From Flavobacterium sp. DG2-3 (GTDB lineage Bacteria; Bacteroidota; Bacteroidia; Flavobacteriales; Flavobacteriaceae), in assembly GCF_030730925.1 (NCBI RefSeq), contig NZ_JAVAMB010000016.1, forward strand, positions 1 through 64,000: a stretch of DNA of 64,000 nt. The letters are read 5' to 3'. The notes below the pieces were generated by a model. The model was not told the origin of the DNA. It saw only the letters and a list, made by a program, of their open reading frames with translations, and did no database searches. Positions 8,768 through 17,829 of this stretch are shown piece after piece; the first letter of the stretch is position 1; each line of letters begins with the position of its first letter. The position numbers and the translations under genes are program-made.

Positions 8768-8799
8768 CAAAAATAAGCTATATTACGTTATAAGGCAAA
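8768..8799 (-). promoter_or_regulatory. Bacteroidota-type promoter for the acyl-CoA reductase gene
   Basis: On the minus strand TTTG (8799-8796), 20 bases, then TATTTTTG (8775-8768). Both elements match the consensus. The -7 element lies two bases from the -7 element of the divergent ferredoxin promoter, so the two polymerase sites should exclude each other. Confidence 0.7.
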
Positions 8800-8866
8800 G
8801 TAGTTTTGAATCTTTCAATCTTTAATCTACAAAACCTATATAACTTTTAACAAAACGAAGAAAAAG

Positions 8867-9217
8867 ATGGCAATTATTATAACTGACGAATGTATCAATT
8901 GTGGGGCTTGCGAACCAGAATGCCCTAATACAGCAATATATGAAGGAGCGGATGATTGGAGATATAAAGACGGAACAAGTCTTTCTGGAAAGATCGTATT
9001 ACCTGATGGAACTGAAGTTGACGCTGATGATGCGCAAACTCCAATTTCTGACGAAATCTACTATATAGTACCTGGAAAATGTACAGAATGTAAAGGTTTC
9101 CACGATGAGCCGCAATGTGCTGCTGTTTGTCCTGTTGACTGTTGTGTGCCAGATGACGATCACGTTGAAGATGAAGAAACGTTATTAGAAAGACAATCGT
9201 TTTTACACGGAGAGTAA
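8867..9217 (+). CDS. 2[4Fe-4S] ferredoxin
   Basis: A 116-residue acidic electron carrier. The first cluster motif is CINCGACEPECP (residues 10-21) and the second is CTECKGFHDEPQCAAVCPVDCC (about 67-88). Between them is an insert of about 45 residues, as in the YfhL/Alvin-type bacterial ferredoxins. It would work in the cytoplasm. Its partner is not shown by the sequence, but the divergent acyl-CoA reductase with overlapping promoters suggests linked control. Monocistronic, with a good terminator. Confidence 0.93.
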   Translation: MAIIITDECINCGACEPECPNTAIYEGADDWRYKDGTSLSGKIVLPDGTEVDADDAQTPISDEIYYIVPGKCTECKGFHDEPQCAAVCPVDCCVPDDDHVEDEETLLERQSFLHGE

Positions 9218-9242
9218 TGGCTCGTGTACTTTAAAATATACA

Positions 9243-9271
9243 ATCCTGAGTTTTTACTCAGGATTTTTTTT
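9243..9271 (+). terminator. terminator of the ferredoxin gene
   Basis: The stem ATCCTGAG/CTCAGGAT with a short loop is followed by seven or more T residues. Confidence 0.92.
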
Positions 9272-9388
9272 ACCCTGTTATCAGGTAATTTTAAAAGTTA
9301 GTTTCTTGATAACGAATGTTTTGTTTTTTTTGACTGTTGCTTTATTGTTAAAAAAATAATACTTTAGTTGAAAATTTAACAAACGCCT

Positions 9389-10552
9389 ATGAAGAGATTG
9401 CTACTTTTATTTGCTGTATTATTATTAAATATGAGCGTTTTTGCGCAAAGTGAAGAATATTCTATTGTCGTAAAAGATATAGAAACGCAGCTTCCTATTG
9501 AGAATGCAACAGTGGTAATAATGAAAACCAAGCAAATTTTATTGAGCAATGAAGAAGGTAAGGTAACCTTTATGCTAACTGGCGGTTCTAATGTTCAAGT
9601 TTCTGAAACGAATTATGAAGATATAACCGTGCGCTGGACTTCTTTAAACGGAGATCAGAAATTTGTTATTTATCTTAAAAGTAAAGATAACAAACTAGAC
9701 GAAGTGGTTTTGTCTAAAGAAGCTCCAGACAAAATACTGCAGAAATTAGTCAACAATTCTATAAAAAAAATCAGCATTTCGCATAGGCAAAAAGTATATG
9801 TGCGAGAGTTTTTTATGCTCGACAATCAATATTCGTATTATAATGACGGATTGGTAAATTTTCAGTTTGATAAAAACAACAATGCGACCACTTTGCTTGT
9901 AGAACAAAATAGATCTTACGGACTTCTAGAAACCGATATAAGTGCCGATTTGAGAGGCTATAATTTGAATAATATCATGGAGAATTATTCAAACTTTAAA
10001 TATTTTGATCCGCTTTTAGATTCGAAGTCAAGAAAAGAATATGATTTTACCATAAAAGGACATTCTACAAATAAAGATTATTATGTGATGTCTGTAAGTC
10101 CTTTGGATAAAGCGAAAGAAGCAATTGATAATTTTCAGATAATTTATGATCCGCTAAAGAAACTTATTATGGAATTTACGATTTCGGTAACTCCTTTAAG
10201 TCTTGATAAAATTGAAGAAAAAACAAAAGAAGGCGAAAAGAATATGACCAAATCTTTTGTGAAAGTAAATTACCGCTGGGACGGAACAGATTATTATGTT
10301 TTGAGTTCTAATGAAGAAATTGGTTACAGCATAATTCAAAAAGAAAAACCAAAAAACATTCAGGTTCGAAACAGTTTTGTAACGACAGGTTTTAATAAAC
10401 AGAATTTTACATACAATGAAAGTGATGTTTTTAAAGAAAAGTCTCTTTTCAATAAAAAGAACAAAATCCTGACCAATTATTGGGATATTTCAGGTTTTAC
10501 CGCAACCGATGAAGAAAAAGCCATCATCGCATCTTTAGAGTTTAAATTGTAA
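9389..10552 (+). CDS. exported protein with carboxypeptidase-regulatory-like N-domain
   Basis: A 387-residue protein with a clear signal peptide (MKRLLLLFAVLLLNMSVFAQ). Residues about 24-95 form a beta-sandwich of the carboxypeptidase regulatory-like type (VKDIETQLPIENATVVI, LSNEEGKVTF). The remaining 290 residues are beta-rich without a known catalytic motif and resemble outer-membrane-associated proteins of Bacteroidota that carry this N-domain. The function is not recognised. It is a single gene with its own terminator. A possible promoter (TTTG near 9327 and TAATACTTTA near 9355) lies upstream. Confidence 0.72.
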   Translation: MKRLLLLFAVLLLNMSVFAQSEEYSIVVKDIETQLPIENATVVIMKTKQILLSNEEGKVTFMLTGGSNVQVSETNYEDITVRWTSLNGDQKFVIYLKSKDNKLDEVVLSKEAPDKILQKLVNNSIKKISISHRQKVYVREFFMLDNQYSYYNDGLVNFQFDKNNNATTLLVEQNRSYGLLETDISADLRGYNLNNIMENYSNFKYFDPLLDSKSRKEYDFTIKGHSTNKDYYVMSVSPLDKAKEAIDNFQIIYDPLKKLIMEFTISVTPLSLDKIEEKTKEGEKNMTKSFVKVNYRWDGTDYYVLSSNEEIGYSIIQKEKPKNIQVRNSFVTTGFNKQNFTYNESDVFKEKSLFNKKNKILTNYWDISGFTATDEEKAIIASLEFKL

Positions 10553-10570
10553 TTAATAAATAGAAAAGAA

Positions 10571-10602
10571 AAATCCTGAGCTGCGAAGTTCAGGATTTTT
10601 TG
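10571..10602 (+). terminator. intrinsic terminator
   Basis: The stem AAATCCTGA/TCAGGATTT with a loop is followed by a T run, just after the stop at 10552. Confidence 0.88.
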
Positions 10603-10611
10603 TTTGTTATT

Positions 10612-10764
10612 GTCAGGCTGAGCGGAGTCGAAGCCCCCGCAAAGATTGGCAGATTCTCTTTAACTAATTTCTGGCGTGTCCTTCGACTCCGCTCAGGAAG
10701 ACATAAAATGAGATAATATATTGTCCAAAGTTTATGCTGTTTGTCAGGCTGAGCGGAGTCGAAG
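10612..10764. repeat. three GTCAGGCTGAGCGGAGTCGAAG elements in alternating orientation
   Basis: Copies lie at 10612-10633 (forward), 10681-10702 (reverse, CTTCGACTCCGCTCAGGAAG) and 10743-10764 (forward). Neighbouring copies can pair as hairpins. The last copy ends one base before the stop codon of the convergent TonB receptor gene. Confidence 0.9.
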
Positions 10765-10765
10765 T

Positions 10766-13432
10766 CTAGAAATTAAACCCAAGTCTTGCATAATAATACG
10801 CTCCGCTGAAACCCATTTGTACAGCATCCCAATAACCACCAGCTTCTGTATTGCCTTGTTCGTCTTGCTTAGTAGGATACACATTAAACAAGTTATTACT
10901 TCCAATTGTTAGTTTTAAACTTTTAGTAAATTGATATCCAAGCGTTAAGTCAGTAACAACTCTTGGGTTGTAAACATCATCTTCGTCGGCATAATCTACC
11001 AGAACTACTTTACTAAATCTGGTAAAAGCCAAACCTGCATCAAATTTCTTTCTGTTGTAAGTTAAGTTTAAAGCAAATTTATTATCTGGCGCAGAAGCTA
11101 ATAAAAATGCTCTTTCGCGTTTTCCGAAGAAAGTCGCTTCGTCTAAAGTGCCATTTTGCACTTTGTCAATTTTCATGTCATTGATATTTCCAACCAAAGT
11201 TGCTCCAAATTGTGATTCTCCAAATCTCTTTTTCCAAGATAAAACCAAATCTAGACCGTGAGTGCTTGTGTCTACGCCGTTAACAAAAAACTGAGCCTCA
11301 GAAACACCAAGATCTAAAGACGAAGCGTCAAAATAACCTGTAAGAACGATACGGTCTTTTACTTGAATATAATAACCGTCTACTGTAGCAGTAAAATCGC
11401 CAAAAGAAGCCGTAAGTCCCAAAGAAGCATTTACCGCTTTTTCTTCATTTAATTTCTGGATTCCGAAAGCTCTTGTTACCGGACTGTCATTTGGAGCCAG
11501 TAAAACTTCAGTAGCACCGCTGGCGTTAAAATTGGTAAAACGCAAATTATAGTATATCTGAGCTAATGATGGCGCACGAAAACCTGTACTTACAGAACCT
11601 CTTAAATTAATATGATCTGTAATTTTAAGGCGTGAAGCTAACTTTCCGTTTAAAGTGCTTCCAAAATCGCTGTAATTTTCAAAACGAACCGCGCCGCTTA
11701 CCATTAAGGCTTCTGTAATATCCAACTCGGCATCGGTGTAAAGAGAAAAGTTGGTGCGGTCTTTATTAACTTCATTTGCTGGACTATAACCTGGGAAACC
11801 TTGAGAACTTCCCGGCCTTGGAATAGTTGGAGAAGAATCAGGATCTGTAGGATCATAATCTGGATTTGGAATCGTAGGTGCACTTTGAGTTGTCGGATCC
11901 GTAATAGGCTGTCCGTTGGTATCATAAGTAGTATAAGAACCTTCTTCTCCTGCAAAAATCTCAAATTGTTCGACTCTAAATTCTGCTCCAAAAGCAATAT
12001 TTAAACCGCCTAAAATGTCTCCATAATTTTTTGAAATATCAAAATTGGTCGTGTTTTGAAGCAAGCTGTGGCCTCCAGCGTCAAATTCATGAGGAGAATT
12101 TTCTTCAAGCGAAGCATTTATTGTTCCTTTAATATCATATTGAAATTTATTTTTTCCGAAAGTATTACTTAAATCAAATTTCCATCCTCCAGCAGATTCT
12201 GTTCGAATTCCCGCAGCTATAGAATTATCATTTATTTTGGAAGTAATTCTTGGCGTATATCCTCCAGGATAAACCGATTCTACGACTCTTTCGCCATCAT
12301 TTCTGGTAAAAGCATAAGCGTCTGTATCTCTAAAATTGCTTCCGCCAAAAGCATAAAATTCCGTTTTATCTGAAATCGGAATAGCAAGATTTGCAAATAA
12401 GTTTACGCCTGTCATTTCAGCATCACCAAAACCTTTTCTAAAATCATAAGCAGGTCTTAATGTTTTGTTTTTATTTAGGAATTCTCCCGTAACATTTACA
12501 TATCCGCCTTTTGATCCAATTCCCGTACCGTAGTTTGCAGCTACTCTTACCGAACCTCCATCAAAATCCTGATCTTTTCCGTATGAATTTCCATTGCCAT
12601 TTTTATCCAATCTATAGCCTTTTGTATTTGGAGTTCCAGGTAAAAAATCGCCTTTTGCATCGGTATTAAAAACACCATAAGTTATAGATCCCGTTAATTC
12701 ATCAACAGTATCATTGGTAACAATATTAATTACGCCAGAAATAGCATCAGAACCGTATTGTGCAGAAGCGCCATCGCGTAAGATCTCAATTCTTTTAATA
12801 GAAGCTGCTGGAATGGCATTTAAATCTGTTCCCGTGTTTCCGCGTCCGCGCGTTCCAAACAAATTGATTAAGGAAGATTGATGTCTCCTTTTCCCGTTAA
12901 TCAAAACCAAAGTCTGATCTGGTCCCATACCTCTCAAAGAAGCTGGATCTACGTGATCGGCTCCATCAGAACCAGATTGTTTATTCGCATTAAACGAGGG
13001 AGCTACATATTGCAAGAGTTGGTTAATCTCTATTTTTCCGCTTTGAGTTGTAACATCCTTTACATTAATGACATCAATAGGAACGGCCGAATTGACGACT
13101 GTTCTTTTTGTGTTTCTGGAGCCTACCACTACAACATCATTCAGAATCTGACCATCGTTTTCGCTTAAAGCAATTTCTATTTTTTCGCTTGAAGCTGATT
13201 TTTCAACTGTCGTAAATCCGACATAACTAAAAATTAATGTGGCGCCTTCTTTTACTTTGATTCTAAAGCCGCCTTCAAAATCAGTTGAGACTCCGTTTGA
13301 AGTTCCTTTTTCAGTAACATTAACACCAGGCAGCGGATTGCCTGTTTTGTCTTTTACATGGCCCGAGACTTCTTTTTGGGCAAAGAGAAATGCTGAATGC
13401 AGCAGGAATATTAATAATGCAATCTTTTTCAT
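10766..13432 (-). CDS. TonB-dependent outer-membrane receptor
   Basis: An 888-residue receptor that would import a ligand across the outer membrane with TonB energy. In order it has a signal peptide (MKKIALLIFLLHSAFLFAQ), a carboxypeptidase-regulatory-like domain (about 22-100, with GHVKDKTGNPLPGVNV), a plug domain (about 105-245, with LINGKRRHQSS and RIEILRDGASAQYGSDAISG) and a long beta-barrel that ends in an aromatic residue (YYARLGFNF). No SusD partner follows, so it is not a classical glycan SusC system. The plug is of the cobalamin/siderophore receptor type. The ligand is unknown. I start at the ATG of the signal peptide. A longer reading would put 46 AT-rich-coded residues before it. 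Confidence 0.9.
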   Translation of the reverse strand: MKKIALLIFLLHSAFLFAQKEVSGHVKDKTGNPLPGVNVTEKGTSNGVSTDFEGGFRIKVKEGATLIFSYVGFTTVEKSASSEKIEIALSENDGQILNDVVVVGSRNTKRTVVNSAVPIDVINVKDVTTQSGKIEINQLLQYVAPSFNANKQSGSDGADHVDPASLRGMGPDQTLVLINGKRRHQSSLINLFGTRGRGNTGTDLNAIPAASIKRIEILRDGASAQYGSDAISGVINIVTNDTVDELTGSITYGVFNTDAKGDFLPGTPNTKGYRLDKNGNGNSYGKDQDFDGGSVRVAANYGTGIGSKGGYVNVTGEFLNKNKTLRPAYDFRKGFGDAEMTGVNLFANLAIPISDKTEFYAFGGSNFRDTDAYAFTRNDGERVVESVYPGGYTPRITSKINDNSIAAGIRTESAGGWKFDLSNTFGKNKFQYDIKGTINASLEENSPHEFDAGGHSLLQNTTNFDISKNYGDILGGLNIAFGAEFRVEQFEIFAGEEGSYTTYDTNGQPITDPTTQSAPTIPNPDYDPTDPDSSPTIPRPGSSQGFPGYSPANEVNKDRTNFSLYTDAELDITEALMVSGAVRFENYSDFGSTLNGKLASRLKITDHINLRGSVSTGFRAPSLAQIYYNLRFTNFNASGATEVLLAPNDSPVTRAFGIQKLNEEKAVNASLGLTASFGDFTATVDGYYIQVKDRIVLTGYFDASSLDLGVSEAQFFVNGVDTSTHGLDLVLSWKKRFGESQFGATLVGNINDMKIDKVQNGTLDEATFFGKRERAFLLASAPDNKFALNLTYNRKKFDAGLAFTRFSKVVLVDYADEDDVYNPRVVTDLTLGYQFTKSLKLTIGSNNLFNVYPTKQDEQGNTEAGGYWDAVQMGFSGAYYYARLGFNF

Positions 13433-13584
13433 GGTAACTGGTTTTTTAGTTTGTTTTTTGTTGACTAGTGTTATAAAAGTAATGTTTTTTAACAAAAATT
13501 TAATAAAATGTTTAAAAATTTTCAGAAATAGCTCTAAAATTATATTATTGAACATTTTTACTTCGTGCAAGAGCTATTAAATCT

Positions 13585-13592
13585 TATATTTG
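13585..13592 (+). promoter_or_regulatory. candidate -7 element for ychF
   Basis: TATATTTG matches TAnnTTTG about 130 bases before ychF. A clear TTTG at the -33 distance is missing, so the call is weak. Confidence 0.4.
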
Positions 13593-13724
13593 CAAAATTT
13601 TAAAGCCGAAAAATGTTATTTTGGCAGAAATAAAGAAAAACACGTAAAACATAATGCATTAAACAACAAGGTTTAATGTTTGAGATCTTAAATAAGATCG
13701 AATAAATAATATACAAACAAACAG

Positions 13725-14819
13725 ATGAAAGCAGGAATTGTAGGATTACCAAATGTTGGAAAATCAACATTATTTAATTGTTTATCTAATGCAAAAGCGC
13801 AAAGTGCCAACTTTCCTTTTTGTACAATCGAACCTAATATTGGTGTTGTAAACGTTCCAGATCCAAGAATTAATAAATTGGAAGAATTGGTAAAACCAGA
13901 GCGCGTTCAAATGGCAACTGTTGATATTGTAGATATTGCAGGTTTGGTAAAAGGTGCAAGTAAAGGGGAAGGTCTTGGAAACCAGTTTTTAGGAAACATT
14001 AGAGAGTGTAATGCTATCATTCACGTTTTACGTTGTTTTGACAATGATAATATCGTACACGTTGATGGAAATGTAAACCCAATTCGTGATAAAGAAACTA
14101 TTGACATCGAATTGCAGTTAAAAGATTTAGAAACAATCGATAAACGTTTAGAAAAAGTAAAACGTGCTGCAAAAACAGGAAATAAAGAAGCGCAGACAGA
14201 AGAAGCTTTATTAAACAGGATTAGAGAGGCATTGTTACAAGCAAAATCTGCAAGAACAATCGTTCCTCAAAATAATGACGAAGAAGTTTTGATGGAAGCT
14301 TTCCAATTGATTACTGCAAAACCAGTTTTATACGTTTGTAACGTTGACGAAAGCTCTGCTGTAAACGGAAACAAATATGTGGATCAAGTTCGTGAATTAG
14401 TAAAAGACGAAGATGCTGAAGTTATCGTGCTTTCAGTAGGAGCTGAGGCTGATATTACTGAATTAGAAAGCTACGAAGAGCGTCAGGTTTTCCTTGAAGA
14501 TATGGGATTAGAAGAGCCAGGAGCATCAGTTTTAATTCGTGCGGCTTACAAACTTTTAAAACAGCAGACTTATTTTACAGCTGGAGTAAAAGAAGTTCGT
14601 GCTTGGACAATTAACATTGGAGCTACTGCACCGCAAGCGGCAGGAGTTATCCACACTGATTTTGAAAAAGGATTTATCCGTGCAGAGGTAATCTCATACG
14701 ACGATTACGTACAATACGGTTCTGAAGCAAAAGCAAAAGAAGCTGGAAAATTCAGAGTAGAAGGAAAAGAATACGTGGTAAAAGATGGTGATGTAATGCA
14801 CTTCCGTTTTAACGTTTAA
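13725..14819 (+). CDS. ychF: ribosome-binding ATPase YchF (Obg family)
   Basis: A 364-residue P-loop protein of the TRAFAC/Obg group that hydrolyses ATP and binds ribosomes. The Walker A motif is GLPNVGKS (residues 7-14), the switch/Walker B region is DIVDIAGLVKGASKGEG, and the NVDES segment (about 205) replaces the GTP-specific NKxD, as in YchF. The C-terminal TGS-like domain ends FRVEGKEYVVKDGDVMHFRFNV. The length is exactly that of the family. It stands alone, with a terminator after it. Confidence 0.97.
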   Translation: MKAGIVGLPNVGKSTLFNCLSNAKAQSANFPFCTIEPNIGVVNVPDPRINKLEELVKPERVQMATVDIVDIAGLVKGASKGEGLGNQFLGNIRECNAIIHVLRCFDNDNIVHVDGNVNPIRDKETIDIELQLKDLETIDKRLEKVKRAAKTGNKEAQTEEALLNRIREALLQAKSARTIVPQNNDEEVLMEAFQLITAKPVLYVCNVDESSAVNGNKYVDQVRELVKDEDAEVIVLSVGAEADITELESYEERQVFLEDMGLEEPGASVLIRAAYKLLKQQTYFTAGVKEVRAWTINIGATAPQAAGVIHTDFEKGFIRAEVISYDDYVQYGSEAKAKEAGKFRVEGKEYVVKDGDVMHFRFNV

Positions 14820-14870
14820 TTCTTTTTTAAGAGAATAGAAGTTAGAAAATAGAATAAAGAAAATAGAAGG

Positions 14871-14899
14871 AACCGCTGGAGAAATTCAGTGGTTTTTTG
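14871..14899 (+). terminator. terminator of ychF
   Basis: The stem AACCGCTG/CAGTGGTT (one G-T pair) is followed by TTTTTTGTTTTTT. Confidence 0.8.
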
Positions 14900-14909
14900 T
14901 TTTTTATCG

Positions 14910-15411
14910 CAGAGAGTTTTCGCAAAGACACACTAAGGATTTTATTCACAAAAATTTTCTGTAGAGACGCACTGCAGTGCGTCTACACAAAGGTTTGCCA
15001 CAAAGCCACAAAGGCGCAAAGAATTTTTACAAAGATTTTCTGTAGAGGCGCACTGCAGTGCGTCTACGTAAAGATTGTCGATTCTCTTTGAGGAATTTCT
15101 AACGTGTCCTTCGACTCCGCTCAGGAAGACAAAAAATGAGTAAAAATTATTCTATTATGTTCATTGCGATTTGTCAGGCTGAGCGGAGTCGAAGCCCCGC
15201 AAAGATTGTCGATTTGCTTTGTCGAGTTTCTAGCGTGTCCTTCGACTTCGCTCAGGAAGACAAAAAAAGAAACAAAAAATCCATTTAAATCTGCGCTTTC
15301 GCGAAAGCGAACCCGTAAAATCCGCGTCCAATTTTCAACTGGCAGAATTTTTGGCTCAAAAATTGGTTAGAGAAAATTAACCAATTACTAATCTAAAATC
15401 AACCAATCAAA
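14910..15411. repeat. repeat-rich gene-free patch between ychF and the DUF2459 gene
   Basis: About 500 bases without a credible gene. It holds two copies of a palindrome (14961-14986 and 15042-15067) whose first copy has a perfect 20-bp core, AGACGCACTGCAGTGCGTCT. Between them is an octamer stretch of CAAAG type (14997-15021). Three 22-bp GCGGAGTCGAAG-type elements follow at 15109-15130 (reverse), 15173-15194 (forward) and 15240-15261 (reverse). A 16-bp perfect palindrome CGCTTTCGCGAAAGCG lies at 15294-15309. Confidence 0.9.
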
Positions 15412-16089
15412 ATGCTAAAAAAATCTTTTAAATTCTTGGGCTGGACACTATTTGGAATCTTTGCTTTTCTTGCTCTTTATATTTCATCGGTTTTAATTAT
15501 TTCAAAAATCACGGTCAATTCTGATATTGAAAAAGTAGAAGAGCAAAATGCGATTCCGATTTATATACTTTCGAACGGAGTACATACCGATATTGTGGTT
15601 CCAATTAAAAACGAAATCAAAGATTGGAGAAACGAAATTCAATTCAGCCAGACAAAATCAAAAGATTCGTTGATGAATTATATTGCTTTTGGCTGGGGAG
15701 ACAAAGGTTTTTATCTCGAAACGCCAGAATGGTCAGACCTAAAAGCTAGCACAGCATTTAAAGCCGCATTCGGAGTCAGTTCATCGGCAGTTCATGCAAC
15801 ATTTTTCAAACAGTTAAGAGAAGGAGAGGACTGCAAGCGTATTTTGATTTCAAAAGAGAATTATCAAAAACTAGTAACGTATATTTCAGACAGTTTTAGC
15901 GATCCTCTTCATCCGCAATGGATTGAAGGTCACAGTTACGGAAAGAAAGATGCATTTTATGAAGCAAAAGGAAGTTACAGTTTATTTTATACCTGCAATA
16001 CTTGGGCAAATAATGCTTTGAAAGCGGCCAATCAAAAAGCAAGTTTATGGACAGTTTATGATAAAGGAATTTTTTGTCATTACAAATGA
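15412..16089 (+). CDS. DUF2459 / TIGR02117-like membrane-anchored protein
   Basis: A 225-residue protein with one N-terminal membrane helix (about 10-33) and an exposed domain. The segments YILSNGVHTDIVVP, FGWGDKGFYLETP, FGVSSSAVHATFF and YTCNTWANNALKAA are characteristic of DUF2459 (TIGR02117). The conserved Cys and His positions could form a catalytic pair, but no function is established. It starts a rightward group, and the next lipoprotein gene begins 8 bases after the stop. Confidence 0.85.
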   Translation: MLKKSFKFLGWTLFGIFAFLALYISSVLIISKITVNSDIEKVEEQNAIPIYILSNGVHTDIVVPIKNEIKDWRNEIQFSQTKSKDSLMNYIAFGWGDKGFYLETPEWSDLKASTAFKAAFGVSSSAVHATFFKQLREGEDCKRILISKENYQKLVTYISDSFSDPLHPQWIEGHSYGKKDAFYEAKGSYSLFYTCNTWANNALKAANQKASLWTVYDKGIFCHYK

Positions 16090-16096
16090 TCTTGCC

Positions 16097-16795
16097 ATGA
16101 AAAAGTTAGTCTTAATTTTAGCAATAATTATATTAATTTCTTCGTGTAAAAAAGCAGATGCAGCTGCAGAATGTGTATTAGGATGTGTGATTTTTTATTT
16201 TGATAATCCACAGCCTGATAATGATTCAGAATTAAATCGATTTCCAAATAAATTTAGAGGATTGTATGTAAATCCTGATTCTACTTTTATTAGAATTGAA
16301 GAGGATCGAATTTTACGAGAATATTATAATAAAATCAAAGTTCATAAACTCACATTAGACTCTACAAAAGCGAAATACGATATTGTTGATGGTAAACTGA
16401 TAGCAAAAGATACTAAGTATAAATATGATATGCTGTCTAAAGGGGATTCGGTAGAATTAATTCAAAAAAATATAGATACATTATTCCGATTTTCACTTTT
16501 TGAGAAAGCAAAACGCATTGATGGACAATTAATTTTAAGCAGAAAAGATTCAATATTTTGGAATGTCCAATTCGTTTCAATTGATAAAAATATCCTTAAA
16601 TTTAAGCACTTCAATGATAGAAAAGATCTTAAAAAGCTTGATTCTGTAACTAAAATAAAAGGAAAAATGCTTGACTCAATTTCTTATTTAATTAAGCCAA
16701 CAAGAAGTGAATTCAAAAAAATATTGAAAATTAAAGATTTAGGCTATGATACAGAATATAAAATGGTCTCTAAAATAAACATGGAAAAAATATAA
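16097..16795 (+). CDS. lipoprotein of unknown function
   Basis: A 232-residue protein with a typical lipoprotein signal (MKKLVLILAIIILISSCKK, Cys 17) and a Lys/Asp-rich mature part with beta-like alternation. No family is recognised. I use the ATG directly before the signal peptide. A longer frame would overlap the end of the preceding gene and add a non-signal-like stretch. The 8-base gap to the DUF2459 gene suggests co-transcription, so both may act in the envelope. Confidence 0.75.
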   Translation: MKKLVLILAIIILISSCKKADAAAECVLGCVIFYFDNPQPDNDSELNRFPNKFRGLYVNPDSTFIRIEEDRILREYYNKIKVHKLTLDSTKAKYDIVDGKLIAKDTKYKYDMLSKGDSVELIQKNIDTLFRFSLFEKAKRIDGQLILSRKDSIFWNVQFVSIDKNILKFKHFNDRKDLKKLDSVTKIKGKMLDSISYLIKPTRSEFKKILKIKDLGYDTEYKMVSKINMEKI

Positions 16796-16869
16796 AATTC
16801 GACTAAAATCCAAAAATCCAAAAAATCTCATTAATGCTTAAATTTGAGTGAATATCTAAAATCAGCAAA

Positions 16870-17829
16870 ATGAGAATCAAAACTATTCTATCAAAAACCT
16901 GGTTTCTATTGAAGAATACCTTTCTGGAATTTAACGATGATAATGCAATCAAATTGAGCGCGGCGTTATCTTATTATACCATTTTTGCCTTACCTCCTTT
17001 ATTAATAATTGTTATCACTATTTGTGGTTTTTTCTTTGGTGAAGATGCAGTAACAGGACAATTGTACGGACAAATAAATGGACTAGTAGGAAATGGAGCT
17101 GCAACGCAAATCCAAGAAGCCATCAAAAATGTGGAGTTATCAGGAAGCAATGTTTTTGCAACTGTATTTGGAGTGGTTATGTTGCTGATTGGAGCCTCAG
17201 GGGTATTTGCAGAAATTCAGAGTTCTATCAATTTTATTTGGGGTCTGCGTGCAAAGCCAGATAAAGGTGTTAAGAAATTCATTCAGAACAGATTAATGTC
17301 ATTTTCAATGATTGCTTCTGTAGGTTTCTTAATGATAGTCAGCTTGTTTGTTAATACGATATTAGATTTAATGAGCGCCAGGTTAAAATTATACTTTCCA
17401 GAAAGTACAGTCTATTTATTTTATGTGATCAATATTATAATTGTGCTATCTAGTATTACCCTTCTATTTACTATCATTTTCAGAACATTGCCAGACGGAA
17501 AAATTAGATGGAAAGATGCTATTATTGGTTCTGCAGTTACTGCAATTCTCTTTATGATTGGAAAATTTGCCATTGGTTTGTATTTGGGTAATTCGACTGT
17601 TGCTTCAGTTTATGGTGCTGCAGGATCTGTAATCATTATTTTAGTTTGGGTTTATTATTCGGCAATTATTCTTTACTTTGGAGCAGAATTTACGAAAGTC
17701 TATGCAAAATCATATGGAGGGAAAATTTATCCAAATGAGTACTCAGTAGAGATTGCAAAAGAAGTTTACGAGATCGAAAATGTAACACAAGAATCAACAC
17801 AACAAAGATTAACAAACGAGAAACCATGA
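16870..17829 (+). CDS. YihY/BrkB-family inner-membrane protein
   Basis: A 319-residue protein with about six membrane helices. The motif sequence KLSAALSYYTIFALPPLL (about 28-45), the GASGVFAEIQSSINFIWGLRAKP segment (about 117-139, quoted in part as GVFAEIQSSINFIWG) and the last helices with AAGSVIIILVWVYYSA are typical of the YihY/BrkB (UPF0761) family. Its function is debated, and it is not an RNase BN despite older names. Its stop overlaps the next start by four bases (ATGA), which shows translational coupling to the FMN reductase gene. Confidence 0.9.
   Translation: MRIKTILSKTWFLLKNTFLEFNDDNAIKLSAALSYYTIFALPPLLIIVITICGFFFGEDAVTGQLYGQINGLVGNGAATQIQEAIKNVELSGSNVFATVFGVVMLLIGASGVFAEIQSSINFIWGLRAKPDKGVKKFIQNRLMSFSMIASVGFLMIVSLFVNTILDLMSARLKLYFPESTVYLFYVINIIIVLSSITLLFTIIFRTLPDGKIRWKDAIIGSAVTAILFMIGKFAIGLYLGNSTVASVYGAAGSVIIILVWVYYSAIILYFGAEFTKVYAKSYGGKIYPNEYSVEIAKEVYEIENVTQESTQQRLTNEKP

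Noticed and set aside
8867..9217. A bioluminescence (lux) locus suggested by the LuxC-like protein
   Set aside because: No luxA, luxB, luxD or luxE is present. LuxC-like reductases occur widely without luminescence.
10766..13432. A SusC-type glycan utilisation locus
   Set aside because: No SusD gene, no glycoside hydrolase next to it, and a plug of the siderophore/cobalamin receptor kind.
13433..13570. An N-terminal extension of the TonB receptor to 934 residues
   Set aside because: It would put 46 unusual residues before a perfect signal peptide. The ATG at 13432 is the proper start.
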